This document shows positions 1 through 6,034 of a stretch of DNA of 34,392 nucleotides, piece after piece; the stretch's first letter is position 1; each line of letters begins with the position of its first letter. Where the stretch lies: positions 1-34,392 of the forward strand of contig CANQTD010000001.1 in NCBI GenBank assembly GCA_947626685.1. Reading direction: 5' to 3'. The translations under genes were made by a program, and so were the position numbers. The stretch is from an uncultured Clostridia bacterium (lineage in GTDB: Bacteria; Bacillota; Clostridia; Christensenellales; Borkfalkiaceae). The notes under the pieces were generated by a model that worked only from the letters and a program-made list of their open reading frames with translations, was not told the DNA's origin and did not search any database.

Positions 1-39
1 GACGGCTTTGATAAATTGCCCGATTTTGACTTGATCCAT
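1..39 (-). CDS. N-terminal fragment of a probable XRE-type HTH regulator (partial)
   Basis: Only the first 13 codons, reading MDQVKIGQFIKAV, lie in the window; the gene continues past the left edge. An ideal Shine-Dalgarno (AAGGAGGT on the minus strand, 47-54) stands 7 nt before the ATG, which supports a real start. A -10-like TACAAT lies at 63-68 (minus) with no convincing -35. Small Cro/C1-type regulators of Clostridia often begin like this, with the peptide leading into a helix-turn-helix, so that family is the best guess. With so few residues the family call is an inference; the presence of a translated start is better supported. Confidence 0.5.
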   Translation of the reverse strand, partial: MDQVKIGQFIKAV

Positions 40-100
40 AAAGCGGACCTCCTTATGCCTCTATTGTAGCATAAAATTGTGTCTGAATATCCCCACGTTC

Positions 101-122
101 CGTAGAGTTAAGCCACTCTACG
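101..122. repeat. Inverted repeat upstream of the HTH gene
   Basis: CGTAGAGT (101-108) and ACTCTACG (115-122) form a perfect 8-bp stem with a 6-nt loop. It lies about 35 bp upstream of the -10-like box of the minus-strand HTH gene. It could be an operator of that regulator; no T-tract follows on either strand in the right place for a terminator. Confidence 0.45.
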
Positions 123-242
123 AAAAAGAGAGATTGAAATTACCGTTTGATATTCGTTTCTCCGCTAAATTCCTGTTTATCGTTCCCATTATATCACAGC
201 CGCACAGAAAAATCAAGTGGTCAAAAAGTCAAAATGGCATTT

Positions 243-299
243 AGGCGTGAGCTTGTCTTGACAAGCGCGCCGCTACGCGGCGCGGACAAGCTCACGCCT
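243..299. repeat. 57-bp compound palindrome (REP-like)
   Basis: Outer arms 243-257 and 285-299 are perfectly complementary over 15 bp. Inside lies a second perfect stem, CGCGCCGC (266-273) with GCGGCGCG (277-284). The left arm can also fold on a third partner: GCTTGTC (251-257) with GACAAGC (260-266). Such nested palindromes are typical of non-coding extragenic repeats. Open frames through it are by-products of its GC content. Confidence 0.7.
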
Positions 300-398
300 G
301 CAACCGAACGAACAGGCGGGAAAACAGACTTTGAACGCCGCGAGGAAGGGCGGCCGCCGCTGAACCGCTTGGCGATCCGCCCTTCTCTTGCTCGTCGG

Positions 399-585
399 CA
401 CCCCCTCAGTCCGCGATGCGGACAGCTCCCCCAGAGGTGGAGCCGAGTGGCCCTCATACCGAGGCGTAGCCGAGCGTATCTTAAGATTCACTCCCTCGCC
501 TACGGCTCGGTCGGAATGAAGATATCGGCTACCGAGGCGACACCCCCTCACCGCCTGCGGCGGAGCTCCCCCTCAAGGGGGAGCC
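399..585. repeat. Two copies of a palindromic extragenic repeat with inverted spacer
   Basis: Copy 1 (399-444) and copy 2 (541-585) share one plan: CACCCCCTCA, a small GC hairpin (GTCCGC/GCGGAC in copy 1, CCGCC/GGCGG in copy 2), then AGCTCCCCC paired with a downstream GGAGC. In copy 2 the last stem is a perfect GCTCCCCCT/AGGGGGAGC. Between them, CCGAGGCGTAGCCGAG (about 464-479) and CTCGCCTACGGCTCGG (about 495-510) form an imperfect inverted pair, and TACCGAG and CGAGTGGCC recur. The whole gene-free stretch 55-643 is made of such elements. I see no protein gene or RNA gene in it. Confidence 0.65.
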
Positions 586-643
586 AAGAGCCCATAATAC
601 CGAGTGGCCAAGAAAGGATATGCGGAAAACTTGTCCGATTATC

Positions 644-672
644 TTGCCAAACGGCGGGAAACATGCTAAAAT
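644..672 (+). promoter_or_regulatory. Sigma-A-type promoter of polA
   Basis: TTGCCA (644-649), 17-bp spacer, TAAAAT (667-672). The polA ATG follows 7 nt after the -10 box, so the start of transcription should fall on the start codon. There is no Shine-Dalgarno before the ATG. Confidence 0.65.
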
Positions 673-678
673 AGAGGC

Positions 679-3222
679 ATGGACAAACTTATACTCATCG
701 ACGGAAACAGCCTTCTCAACCGCGCGTATTATGCGATGAACGTCTTTACCACAAAGGACGGGCAGCCCACAAACGGCATTTTCGGCTTTGTGAAACTGCT
801 TTTCAAGATCATCGAGGACGAAGGGCCCCGCTATCTCGCCGTAGCGTTCGACGTTCACGCGCCCACCTTCCGCCATGCCATGTATGGCGGTTACAAGGGG
901 ACGCGCAAGCCGATGCCCGAGGAGCTCTCCGTGCAGGTGCCTGTGCTGAAAGAGCTTCTCCATGCGATGAAGATCAAGACCGTCGAACTCGCAGGCTATG
1001 AGGCGGACGATATCATCGGAACGATGACGAGAAAGTTTCCCGCGACCGAGGTGCTCGTCTACACGGGGGACCGCGATTCGTACCAGCTCGTCAAGGAGAA
1101 CGTCCACGTCTGCTTCACGAAGCGGGGCGTGAGCGATCTCGACCGTCTCACGGCGGAGAATTTCTACGAAAAGGTGGGGCTCACCCCCTCCCAGATCATC
1201 GAGGAAAAAGCTCTCATGGGGGACGCTTCCGACAATATCCCCGGTGTGAAGGGGGTCGGGCCGAAGAGCGCGCTGGAACTCTTGCACAGCTACGGCGACC
1301 TCGACAACGTTTATGCCCACCTCGGTGAGATCAAGGGCGCGCTCCGCACCAAGCTCGAAGAAAACCGCGAAACGGCATACCTTTCGAGGACGCTCGCGAC
1401 CATCGATTTAAGCGTTCCTCTCGAGATCTCTCTCGAAGAGTGCGAGCTCGCCCTTCCCTTCCCCGAAGAGGCGCGCGCCTTCTTCACCAAACTCGAATTC
1501 CGCTCTCTCACCGACGGAAAATTCTTCCCCGCGGAGAGAAAATATTCGGCGAACGTTCCGCCCGCCGTCGAATGCAGCGATCTCGACGCTCTCATGAAGG
1601 CCGCGGAAAACACGGCGGAATTTGCTCTCTGCGTGGAAAAAGAGGGCGTCTACCTCGCTTTCAACGGGCAGGATTACCTTTTGCGCCTGCGCGAAAACAT
1701 TCTTTCGGACGGATTCTTTCTGACCGACCTCAAACCGCTGTTTTGCATCCTGTTTGCGGGCGGCAAGCGGGCGGTCCTCTCCGACGTCAAGGAATTTTCG
1801 CATCTGATGGCGGAGATCGGCGTCACGGTCGGGGGAACGGCGGAGGACGTCTCTCTTTTGCGCTATCTGTGCGATTCCAACCAACGCCCCGTCGACGCAA
1901 AGGAGCTCGCAAAGGACTATGCGCTCCCCGAGAGCAACTGCGCCTCCGCGCTTCTGCGGTGCTACCGTGAGGCGAGCAGGCAGATCGCGGGCACCGCGGA
2001 GGAAAAACTCTACCGTGAGCTCGAACTTCCGCTCGCAAACGTTCTCTTCGACATGGAGCGCACGGGCGTTGCCGTCGACCTCGAAAAGTTTCCCGCCTTC
2101 TCCGATAAATTCAAGGCGGAGCTCGCCTCGCTCTCCGAACGCATCTTTGCGGAGGCGGGGGAGACCTTTAATATCAACTCGCCCGTCCAACTCTCCAATA
2201 TTCTCTTTGAAAAGCTCGGGATCGGCACGAAAGGGATCAAAAAGAACGCAAAGGGGGGGTACTCGACGAATGCGGACGTGCTCGAAAAGCTCGCCGACGA
2301 CTATGAGATCGCGCGGCTCATCCTGCGCCACCGCGAGATCCAGAAACTGCAATCCACCTATATCGACGGCATCCGTCCCCTTGCGGCGGGCGGGATCGTC
2401 CATACGACATACAACCAGACGATGACGACGACGGGCCGTCTCTCGAGCACGAATCCCAATTTGCAGAACATTCCCGTCCGCACGGAAGAGGGCAGGGAGC
2501 TCCGCAAGCTCTTTATCGCGCGGGAGGGCAACGTGCTCGTGGACGCCGATTATTCGCAGATCGAGCTGCGGCTCTTGGCGCATTTTTCGGGCTGTAAAGC
2601 GCTCATTGACGCGTATAATGCGGGGGAGGACGTCCATGCCGCCACCGCCGCGCGCGTGTTCGCCGTTCCGCTCTCCGAAGTCACGACCGCCATGCGCAGG
2701 AGAGCAAAGACCATCAACTTCGGGATCATCTACGGCATGAGCGCGTTCGGCCTCGCAAAAGATCTCGGCTGTTCCACCTCTGAGGCGCAGAATTATATCA
2801 CGAAGTATTTCGAAACGCACCCCGAGGTCAAGGCCTACATGGATGAAAACGTCCGAAAGGCCCGTGAGGACGGATTTGTCACCACCGTGCTCGGGAGAAA
2901 GCGGTATATCCCCGAGATCAAGTCCTCCAACTTCAATATCCGCTCTTTCGGCGAACGCGCCGCGATGAACATGCCTCTGCAAGGCAGCGCGGCGGATATC
3001 ATCAAACTCGCGATGCTGCGCGTGGACAGCCGCCTGAGACGGGAGGGCTTGCGCGCCAAGCTCGTTCTGCAGGTGCACGACGAGCTCATCCTCGACGCGC
3101 CCGCAGAAGAAAAGGACCGCGCGGCGACTCTTCTCAAGGAGGAAATGGAGCGTGCGATCGGGCTGAACGTCCCGCTGATCGCCGAGGTCTCCGTCGGAAA
3201 GAGCTGGTATGACGCAAAGTAA
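679..3222 (+). CDS. polA: DNA polymerase I
   Basis: Family A DNA polymerase for Okazaki fragment maturation and repair synthesis. The 847 residues match the usual length. Residues 1 to about 290 form the 5'-3' exonuclease (flap nuclease) with its acidic metal sites (EADDIIG, GDRDSYQL, GDASDNIPGV). About 300-440 is a 3'-5' exonuclease-like domain in which I find no intact catalytic DxE motifs, as is common in Gram-positive PolA. About 450-847 is the polymerase, with motif A (DYSQIELRLLAHFSG), motif B (RRRAKTINFGIIYG) and motif C (VHDELI). No ribosome site precedes the ATG; a promoter ends 7 nt upstream, so the mRNA is probably leaderless. The 3' end overlaps coaE by 14 bp, so the two are cotranscribed. 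Confidence 0.97.
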   Translation: MDKLILIDGNSLLNRAYYAMNVFTTKDGQPTNGIFGFVKLLFKIIEDEGPRYLAVAFDVHAPTFRHAMYGGYKGTRKPMPEELSVQVPVLKELLHAMKIKTVELAGYEADDIIGTMTRKFPATEVLVYTGDRDSYQLVKENVHVCFTKRGVSDLDRLTAENFYEKVGLTPSQIIEEKALMGDASDNIPGVKGVGPKSALELLHSYGDLDNVYAHLGEIKGALRTKLEENRETAYLSRTLATIDLSVPLEISLEECELALPFPEEARAFFTKLEFRSLTDGKFFPAERKYSANVPPAVECSDLDALMKAAENTAEFALCVEKEGVYLAFNGQDYLLRLRENILSDGFFLTDLKPLFCILFAGGKRAVLSDVKEFSHLMAEIGVTVGGTAEDVSLLRYLCDSNQRPVDAKELAKDYALPESNCASALLRCYREASRQIAGTAEEKLYRELELPLANVLFDMERTGVAVDLEKFPAFSDKFKAELASLSERIFAEAGETFNINSPVQLSNILFEKLGIGTKGIKKNAKGGYSTNADVLEKLADDYEIARLILRHREIQKLQSTYIDGIRPLAAGGIVHTTYNQTMTTTGRLSSTNPNLQNIPVRTEEGRELRKLFIAREGNVLVDADYSQIELRLLAHFSGCKALIDAYNAGEDVHAATAARVFAVPLSEVTTAMRRRAKTINFGIIYGMSAFGLAKDLGCSTSEAQNYITKYFETHPEVKAYMDENVRKAREDGFVTTVLGRKRYIPEIKSSNFNIRSFGERAAMNMPLQGSAADIIKLAMLRVDSRLRREGLRAKLVLQVHDELILDAPAEEKDRAATLLKEEMERAIGLNVPLIAEVSVGKSWYDAK

Positions 3223-3787
3223 GAGATATGCCGTGACGGGGGGGATCGGGAGCGGAAAGACCGCCGTCTGCGAGATTCTGAAAAAAATGGGGTTTCCCGT
3301 ATTCTCCTGCGACGGGATCTCCCGCGAACTGTGGCAGGACGCCGCGTACCGAAGGGAACTCGCCGCGCTCTTTCCGGGCTGTTCCGAAAACGGCGAGGCG
3401 ATCAAGGAAAAGGTCGCGTCCCTCGTCTTTTCCGACGGCGGGGCGTTGGAAACGCTCGAATCGTTTTCCCACCCTCGCATCATGGAAAAGTTGCTCAGAA
3501 AAATTTCCGCCTGCGCGGTCTCCTTCTCGGAAGTCCCGCTGCTCTTCGAAGGGGGATATGAGCGATTCTTCGACGGCGTGATCGCCGTGCGCAGAGACCG
3601 AAATTCGCGCATGGAGGCCGTACGCCAACGGGACGGCGCGGACGAAGGGGAGACCGAAAAGCGGATGGCGCGGCAGCTCGACCCCGCCCTCCTCGATACG
3701 AAAGATTGTCTGATCGTCGAAAACGACGGCGACCTCGACGGTCTTGAAAAAAAAGTAAAAGCCGCACTCGGAAAGTTCGGCCTATAA
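3209..3787 (+). CDS. coaE: Dephospho-CoA kinase
   Basis: Phosphorylates the 3'-hydroxyl of dephospho-CoA with ATP, the last step of coenzyme A synthesis. The 192-residue length is normal. The P-loop GGIGSGKT is at residues 11-18. The CoaE signature region (FSCDGISRELW) and the segment around PLLFEGGYERFFDGVIAV follow, where the substrate and lid domains lie. The start overlaps the end of polA, suggesting translational coupling; polA-coaE adjacency is common in Clostridia. A hairpin with a following T-rich stretch lies 9 nt after the stop. Confidence 0.93.
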   Translation: MTQSKRYAVTGGIGSGKTAVCEILKKMGFPVFSCDGISRELWQDAAYRRELAALFPGCSENGEAIKEKVASLVFSDGGALETLESFSHPRIMEKLLRKISACAVSFSEVPLLFEGGYERFFDGVIAVRRDRNSRMEAVRQRDGADEGETEKRMARQLDPALLDTKDCLIVENDGDLDGLEKKVKAALGKFGL

Positions 3788-3796
3788 CACGATTTG

Positions 3797-3836
3797 AAAG
3801 ACAGACATACAATGGGTGTATGCCTGTCTTTACTAT
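3797..3836 (+). terminator. coaE terminator hairpin overlapping the amidase start codon
   Basis: Arms 3797-3811 and 3817-3831 pair over 15 bp with one A-C mismatch (3805/3823) around a 5-nt loop. The 3' arm ends in a T-rich run (TTTACTATTTT). The ATG of the next gene (3820) lies inside the 3' arm, and a CATACAAT box lies across the 5' arm and loop. Termination is inferred from structure only; the T-tract is imperfect. Confidence 0.55.
3806..3813 (+). promoter_or_regulatory. Possible sigma-E-type -10 box before the amidase gene
   Basis: CATACAAT is identical to the Bacillus sigma-E -10 consensus and ends 7 nt before the ATG. The best -35-like ATA (3784-3786) is 19 bp away, slightly too far, so the -35 support is weak. 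Its spacing to the ATG matches that of the better spoIIM and spoIIIAA promoters. Confidence 0.4.
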
Positions 3837-4311
3837 TTTGCCCTACGACAGAGAAGCGGCCGTCGCCTATGCGCGCAAATGGGCGTACGGCAGGAATCCC
3901 GCGTTTTACGATTACAGCGAGATCGGGGGCGATTGCACGAATTTTGCCTCGCAGTGCATTTACGCGGGGGCAAAACTCATGAATTTTACGCCCGTCTACG
4001 GTTGGTTCTACCGTTCGGCAAACGACAGGACCGCTTCATGGACGGGCGTGGAATATCTCTATAATTTTCTCGTCTCGAACGATGGGGCGGGCCCGTTCGC
4101 GCGCGAGGTCCCGCTCGCGGAACTGCAACGCGGAGACGTTGTCCAGCTCGGAAAGCAGACGGGGGATTTCTACCATACGCCCGTCGTCGTCGGTTTTTCG
4201 GAAGGAGAGATTTTGGTCGCGGCGCACTCGTATGACGTCTACGGCAAGCGGCTTTCGTCGTACAACGCCGCCGTCATCCGCGGTCTGCACATCGAAGGCG
4301 TCCGAAAATAA
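3820..4311 (+). CDS. Amidase_6-type (putative amidase domain) protein
   Basis: 163 residues matching the putative amidase domain family (PF12671), papain/NlpC-like cysteine hydrolases of spore formers, probably acting on peptidoglycan or peptide amides. The family core is visible: YDREAAVAYARKWAYGRNP, then GGDCTNFASQC with the likely nucleophile Cys, GDVVQLG, and HTPVVVGF plus AAHSYD supplying candidate His/Asp. There is no signal peptide. The ATG lies within the 3' arm of the coaE terminator and has no Shine-Dalgarno. A TTG at 3838 is the only other start that would keep the domain intact. The CATACAAT box ending 7 nt upstream suggests a leaderless, mother-cell transcript; that part is inference. 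Confidence 0.78.
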   Translation: MPVFTILPYDREAAVAYARKWAYGRNPAFYDYSEIGGDCTNFASQCIYAGAKLMNFTPVYGWFYRSANDRTASWTGVEYLYNFLVSNDGAGPFAREVPLAELQRGDVVQLGKQTGDFYHTPVVVGFSEGEILVAAHSYDVYGKRLSSYNAAVIRGLHIEGVRK

Positions 4312-4328
4312 AAAAGAGGGCTCCTCTT
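4306..4328 (-). terminator. Terminator of the toxin-antitoxin operon
   Basis: On the minus strand AAGAGG (4328-4323) pairs with CCTCTT (4319-4314) around a 3-nt loop and runs into a T-rich tract (complement of 4306-4315). It lies 12 nt beyond the toxin stop and converges on the end of the amidase gene. Confidence 0.6.
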
Positions 4329-4340
4329 AGAGGCGCGGCG

Positions 4341-4664
4341 TTATTTGATCGTCCTCATGACGCGCTTATAATCGAGCTTGGCGTTGAAAGCGGCTTTGAC
4401 ATAGACCGTATCGTCACCGTTCCGATAGGTGTAAAAGATCAGGTAGTCCTTATGTACAAGAAAGCGGTAGTCACGGCAGATCAGATTTCTGTCGTTGGGG
4501 ATCGCGCCCGATTGCGGGAAATCGGCAAGGCGGTTACACTCCGCTTTCAACTCCGCGACGAAGTTCACGGCGATCTCCGCGTCTTTTGAAACATCGAGAA
4601 TGTCCAGCGCGATCTTTTTGAAGTCGGCGATCGCGGTCTCCGTCAAGAATACCTTATAGCGCAT
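4341..4664 (-). CDS. RelE/ParE-family toxin of a type II toxin-antitoxin pair
   Basis: 107-residue basic protein with the RelE/ParE fold pattern: MRYKVFLTETAIADFKKIALDI at the N-terminus, a central FPQSGAIPNDRNLICRDYRFLVHKDYLIFYTY block (a partner of the ParE motif RxxxvgxYrilY) and a C-terminal basic tail ending in VMRTIK. Members cleave ribosome-bound mRNA or inhibit gyrase; the sequence does not say which. It follows its antitoxin with a 3-nt gap, in the antitoxin-first order of the family. A hairpin terminator follows. Confidence 0.85.
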   Translation of the reverse strand: MRYKVFLTETAIADFKKIALDILDVSKDAEIAVNFVAELKAECNRLADFPQSGAIPNDRNLICRDYRFLVHKDYLIFYTYRNGDDTVYVKAAFNAKLDYKRVMRTIK

Positions 4665-4667
4665 AAC

Positions 4668-4955
4668 TCACTCCGAAAGGGTCTTGACGATCTCGTCGAA
4701 CGCACTGTCGAGAGGTTTTACTCTGCCGAGACGGACGTCGTCCTCCGACTGCGCGAAATGCGCATACAGTTCGAGCCGCTCTTTCATCTCTTCAAGAGCA
4801 GCTTGCTGGGCAAGATAGTCCTCGTGGCTCATGAGAACGGTGTCCTCTCTCCCGTTGACGGTAATTGCGACGGGGTGCTGCCTCGTGAGCGCAGAGATCT
4901 GGCCATAATTGGTGCGGATATCCTTTGAGGGGCGGATCGAAATACCATTCGACAT
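4668..4955 (-). CDS. Phd/YefM-family antitoxin
   Basis: 95 residues. The N-terminal part (SIRPSKDIRTNYGQISALTRQHPVAITVNGREDTVLMSHEDY) matches the Phd/YefM DNA-binding fold that represses its own promoter; the acidic, helical C-terminus (EEMKERLELYAHFAQSEDDVRLG) should wrap the toxin. The start is set by a GGAG Shine-Dalgarno about 9 nt upstream on the minus strand. The promoter carries a GGTAG...CTACC inverted repeat, a plausible autoregulatory operator. Confidence 0.85.
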   Translation of the reverse strand: MSNGISIRPSKDIRTNYGQISALTRQHPVAITVNGREDTVLMSHEDYLAQQAALEEMKERLELYAHFAQSEDDVRLGRVKPLDSAFDEIVKTLSE

Positions 4956-4971
4956 AGCATGTTCTCCTTTT

Positions 4972-5009
4972 GGTAGTCATATTGTAACATAGTTTGTCTA
5001 CCTTGTCAA
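4972..5009 (-). promoter_or_regulatory. Promoter and operator of the toxin-antitoxin operon
   Basis: On the minus strand TTGACA (5009-5004), 17-bp spacer, TACAAT (4986-4981): a near-consensus sigma-A promoter. GGTAG (5002-4998) and CTACC (4976-4972) form an inverted repeat bracketing the -10 box, a likely site for the Phd-type antitoxin. Confidence 0.75.
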
Positions 5010-5091
5010 GAGTATTTTATGCAGTTTCCGAAAAAACAGTCCGAATAAGCGATGAAAGATAGGTGAGGGAAACGCGATTGAGAATGCGTCG

Positions 5092-5219
5092 GTGCGGTAC
5101 TTCGTCGCTTCGCTCCTCGTGACGCACCAAAAAAACGGAAACGCAACTGCAAAGGCGCGAGTGCGGTACTTCGTCGCTTCGCTCCTCGTGACGCACCAAA
5201 AAAACGGAAACGCAACTGC
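5092..5219. repeat. Direct 59-bp repeat downstream of tRNA-Leu
   Basis: 5092-5150 and 5161-5219 are identical over 59 bp with a 10-bp spacer (period 69). Each copy holds GTGCG...CGCAC arms around a CTTCGTCGCTTCGCTCCTCG core, followed by AAAAAAACGGAAACGCAACTGC. The core resembles the GAGGAGCGAAGCGACG dispersed repeats seen in intergenic DNA of many bacteria; translated, it gives pseudo-peptides such as RHEERSDEV. Only the copy next to the tRNA retains the partner arm needed to make a terminator. This is not a CRISPR array. Confidence 0.85.
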
Positions 5220-5239
5220 GTTTCCGTTTTTTTGGTGCG
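5192..5239 (-). terminator. Terminator of tRNA-Leu, 23-bp perfect inverted repeat
   Basis: 5192-5214 and 5217-5239 are perfectly complementary over 23 bp around a 2-nt loop. Reading the minus strand, the tRNA 3' end is followed by CGGAAACGCA, the loop, TGCGTTTCCG and seven T. The outer 6 bp of the repeat lie within the tRNA acceptor end (CGCACC), so the precursor RNA could pair its own 3' CCA region with downstream sequence. Confidence 0.8.
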
Positions 5240-5315
5240 GTCGACAGGAGTTGAACCTGCACGGTCTCCCACAAGATCCTTAGTCTTGCGCGTCTGCCAA
5301 TTCCGCCACGACCGC
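5233..5315 (-). tRNA. tRNA-Leu, anticodon AAG
   Basis: Cloverleaf read on the minus strand: acceptor GCGGTCG/CGACCGC, D-stem GCG/CGC, anticodon stem CAAGA/TCTTG with loop CTAAGGA (anticodon AAG, Leu CUU codons), long class II variable arm, T-arm GCAGG-TTCAACT-CCTGT, discriminator A and an encoded CCA at 5233-5235. The long variable arm and D-arm fit tRNA-Leu. An unmodified A34 tRNA-Leu is less usual in bacteria than GAG, although several Bacillota have it. Confidence 0.93.
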
Positions 5316-5336
5316 TTCTCGCCTGACAGCTTTATT

Positions 5337-5365
5337 ATATTACCTCATTCCGAAAAAAAAGTCAA
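5337..5365 (-). promoter_or_regulatory. Promoter of tRNA-Leu
   Basis: On the minus strand TTGACT (5365-5360), 17-bp spacer, TAATAT (5342-5337; overlapping TATAAT 3 bp further on). It lies about 20 bp upstream of the mature tRNA 5' end. Confidence 0.65.
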
Positions 5366-5371
5366 CAAATA

Positions 5372-5893
5372 TCAATAGAAAAATTCATACATTTTCCGAA
5401 AATTTTTTATTTTCTTCAAATAGGCGCGCGTCTCGGGATAGGGAATCCGTGAAAGATTGACCCCGTCGTTGGAACAGGACGCGTCGGACAGCCAATCGCC
5501 GACCGTCCCTTCGCCCGCATTGTAGGCTGCGAGCGCGGTGTCGCGGGCGGGAAACTTCTCCATGAGATATTTCAAGTACAGGCAGCCGAGGCGGATGTTG
5601 TATTCCCCGTCCGTGAGTTTCCCGCTCTCATAGCCGATCCCCGACCGATTGCACACAAATTCTGCCGTCGTCGGACGAAGCTGCATCAGACCAACGGCAC
5701 CCGAGCGGCTGACGGCGTCCTCGTCGAACCCGCTCTCCGCCTTCATGACGGCGTAGACGAGAGAGGGCTCGAGACCGCTCTCCCGCACGGTCTGTGCGTA
5801 CGGCCGCGGGAATCCCGCTTTGACCCCGAAGAAGGCCGCGGTCCCGATCGCAACGCAGACGAGCACGGCGATAAGAATTTTTACGATCTTCAT
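5372..5893 (-). CDS. Membrane-anchored lytic transglycosylase (SLT family)
   Basis: Cleaves the glycan strand of peptidoglycan between MurNAc and GlcNAc with formation of anhydro-MurNAc. From the ATG at 5893 it has 173 residues: an N-terminal membrane helix (MKIVKILIAVLVCVAIGTAAFF), then the SLT domain (PF01464) with catalytic Glu in KAESGFDEDAVS, the GAVGLMQLRPTTA block and the AAYNAGEGTV motif. A GTG at 5932 would add 13 residues before the helix; neither start has a good Shine-Dalgarno. It lies alone on the minus strand, divergent from spoIIIAA. Clostridial relatives are annotated as soluble-type lytic murein transglycosylases. Confidence 0.9.
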   Translation of the reverse strand: MKIVKILIAVLVCVAIGTAAFFGVKAGFPRPYAQTVRESGLEPSLVYAVMKAESGFDEDAVSRSGAVGLMQLRPTTAEFVCNRSGIGYESGKLTDGEYNIRLGCLYLKYLMEKFPARDTALAAYNAGEGTVGDWLSDASCSNDGVNLSRIPYPETRAYLKKIKNFRKMYEFFY

Positions 5894-6001
5894 CAAGGTA
5901 AAGTATGCGCAATCGGCCGTTTTCTTTCGCACCCGCTGCGCAAGAGTGTGAAAAGTGCGCGAAGGGGAAACAGCGGCGGCCGCGGCGGACTGATTTCGTT
6001 C

Positions 6002-6028
6002 ATAAATCGCGGTCTTGTCCCGTATGAT
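6002..6028 (+). promoter_or_regulatory. Sigma-E-like promoter of the spoIIIA operon
   Basis: ATA (6002-6004, within TTCATAAATC), 16-bp spacer, CGTATGAT (6021-6028), close to the sigma-E pattern ATA-N16-18-CATACAAT. It ends 7 nt before the ATG at 6035. The B. subtilis spoIIIA operon is known to be sigma-E dependent, which supports the reading. Assignment is by eye. Confidence 0.5.
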
Positions 6029-6034
6029 AGAGTG

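Noticed and set aside
147-674. 175-codon open frame before polA
   Set aside because: It reads through nested palindromes and repeat units, has no Shine-Dalgarno and gives a low-complexity basic peptide.
1408-3612. 734-codon open frame on the minus strand opposite polA and coaE
   Set aside because: It lies entirely antisense to two strongly conserved genes and its translation has no recognisable domain. GC-rich codon use removes stops from the opposite strand.
5092-5219. Possible CRISPR array
   Set aside because: Only two repeats of 59 bp with a 10-bp spacer; the units contain a terminator arm. No cas genes nearby.
5006-5274. Minus-strand frames with repeated RHEERSDEV-like peptides
   Set aside because: They are translations of the 59-bp non-coding repeat and overlap the tRNA terminator.
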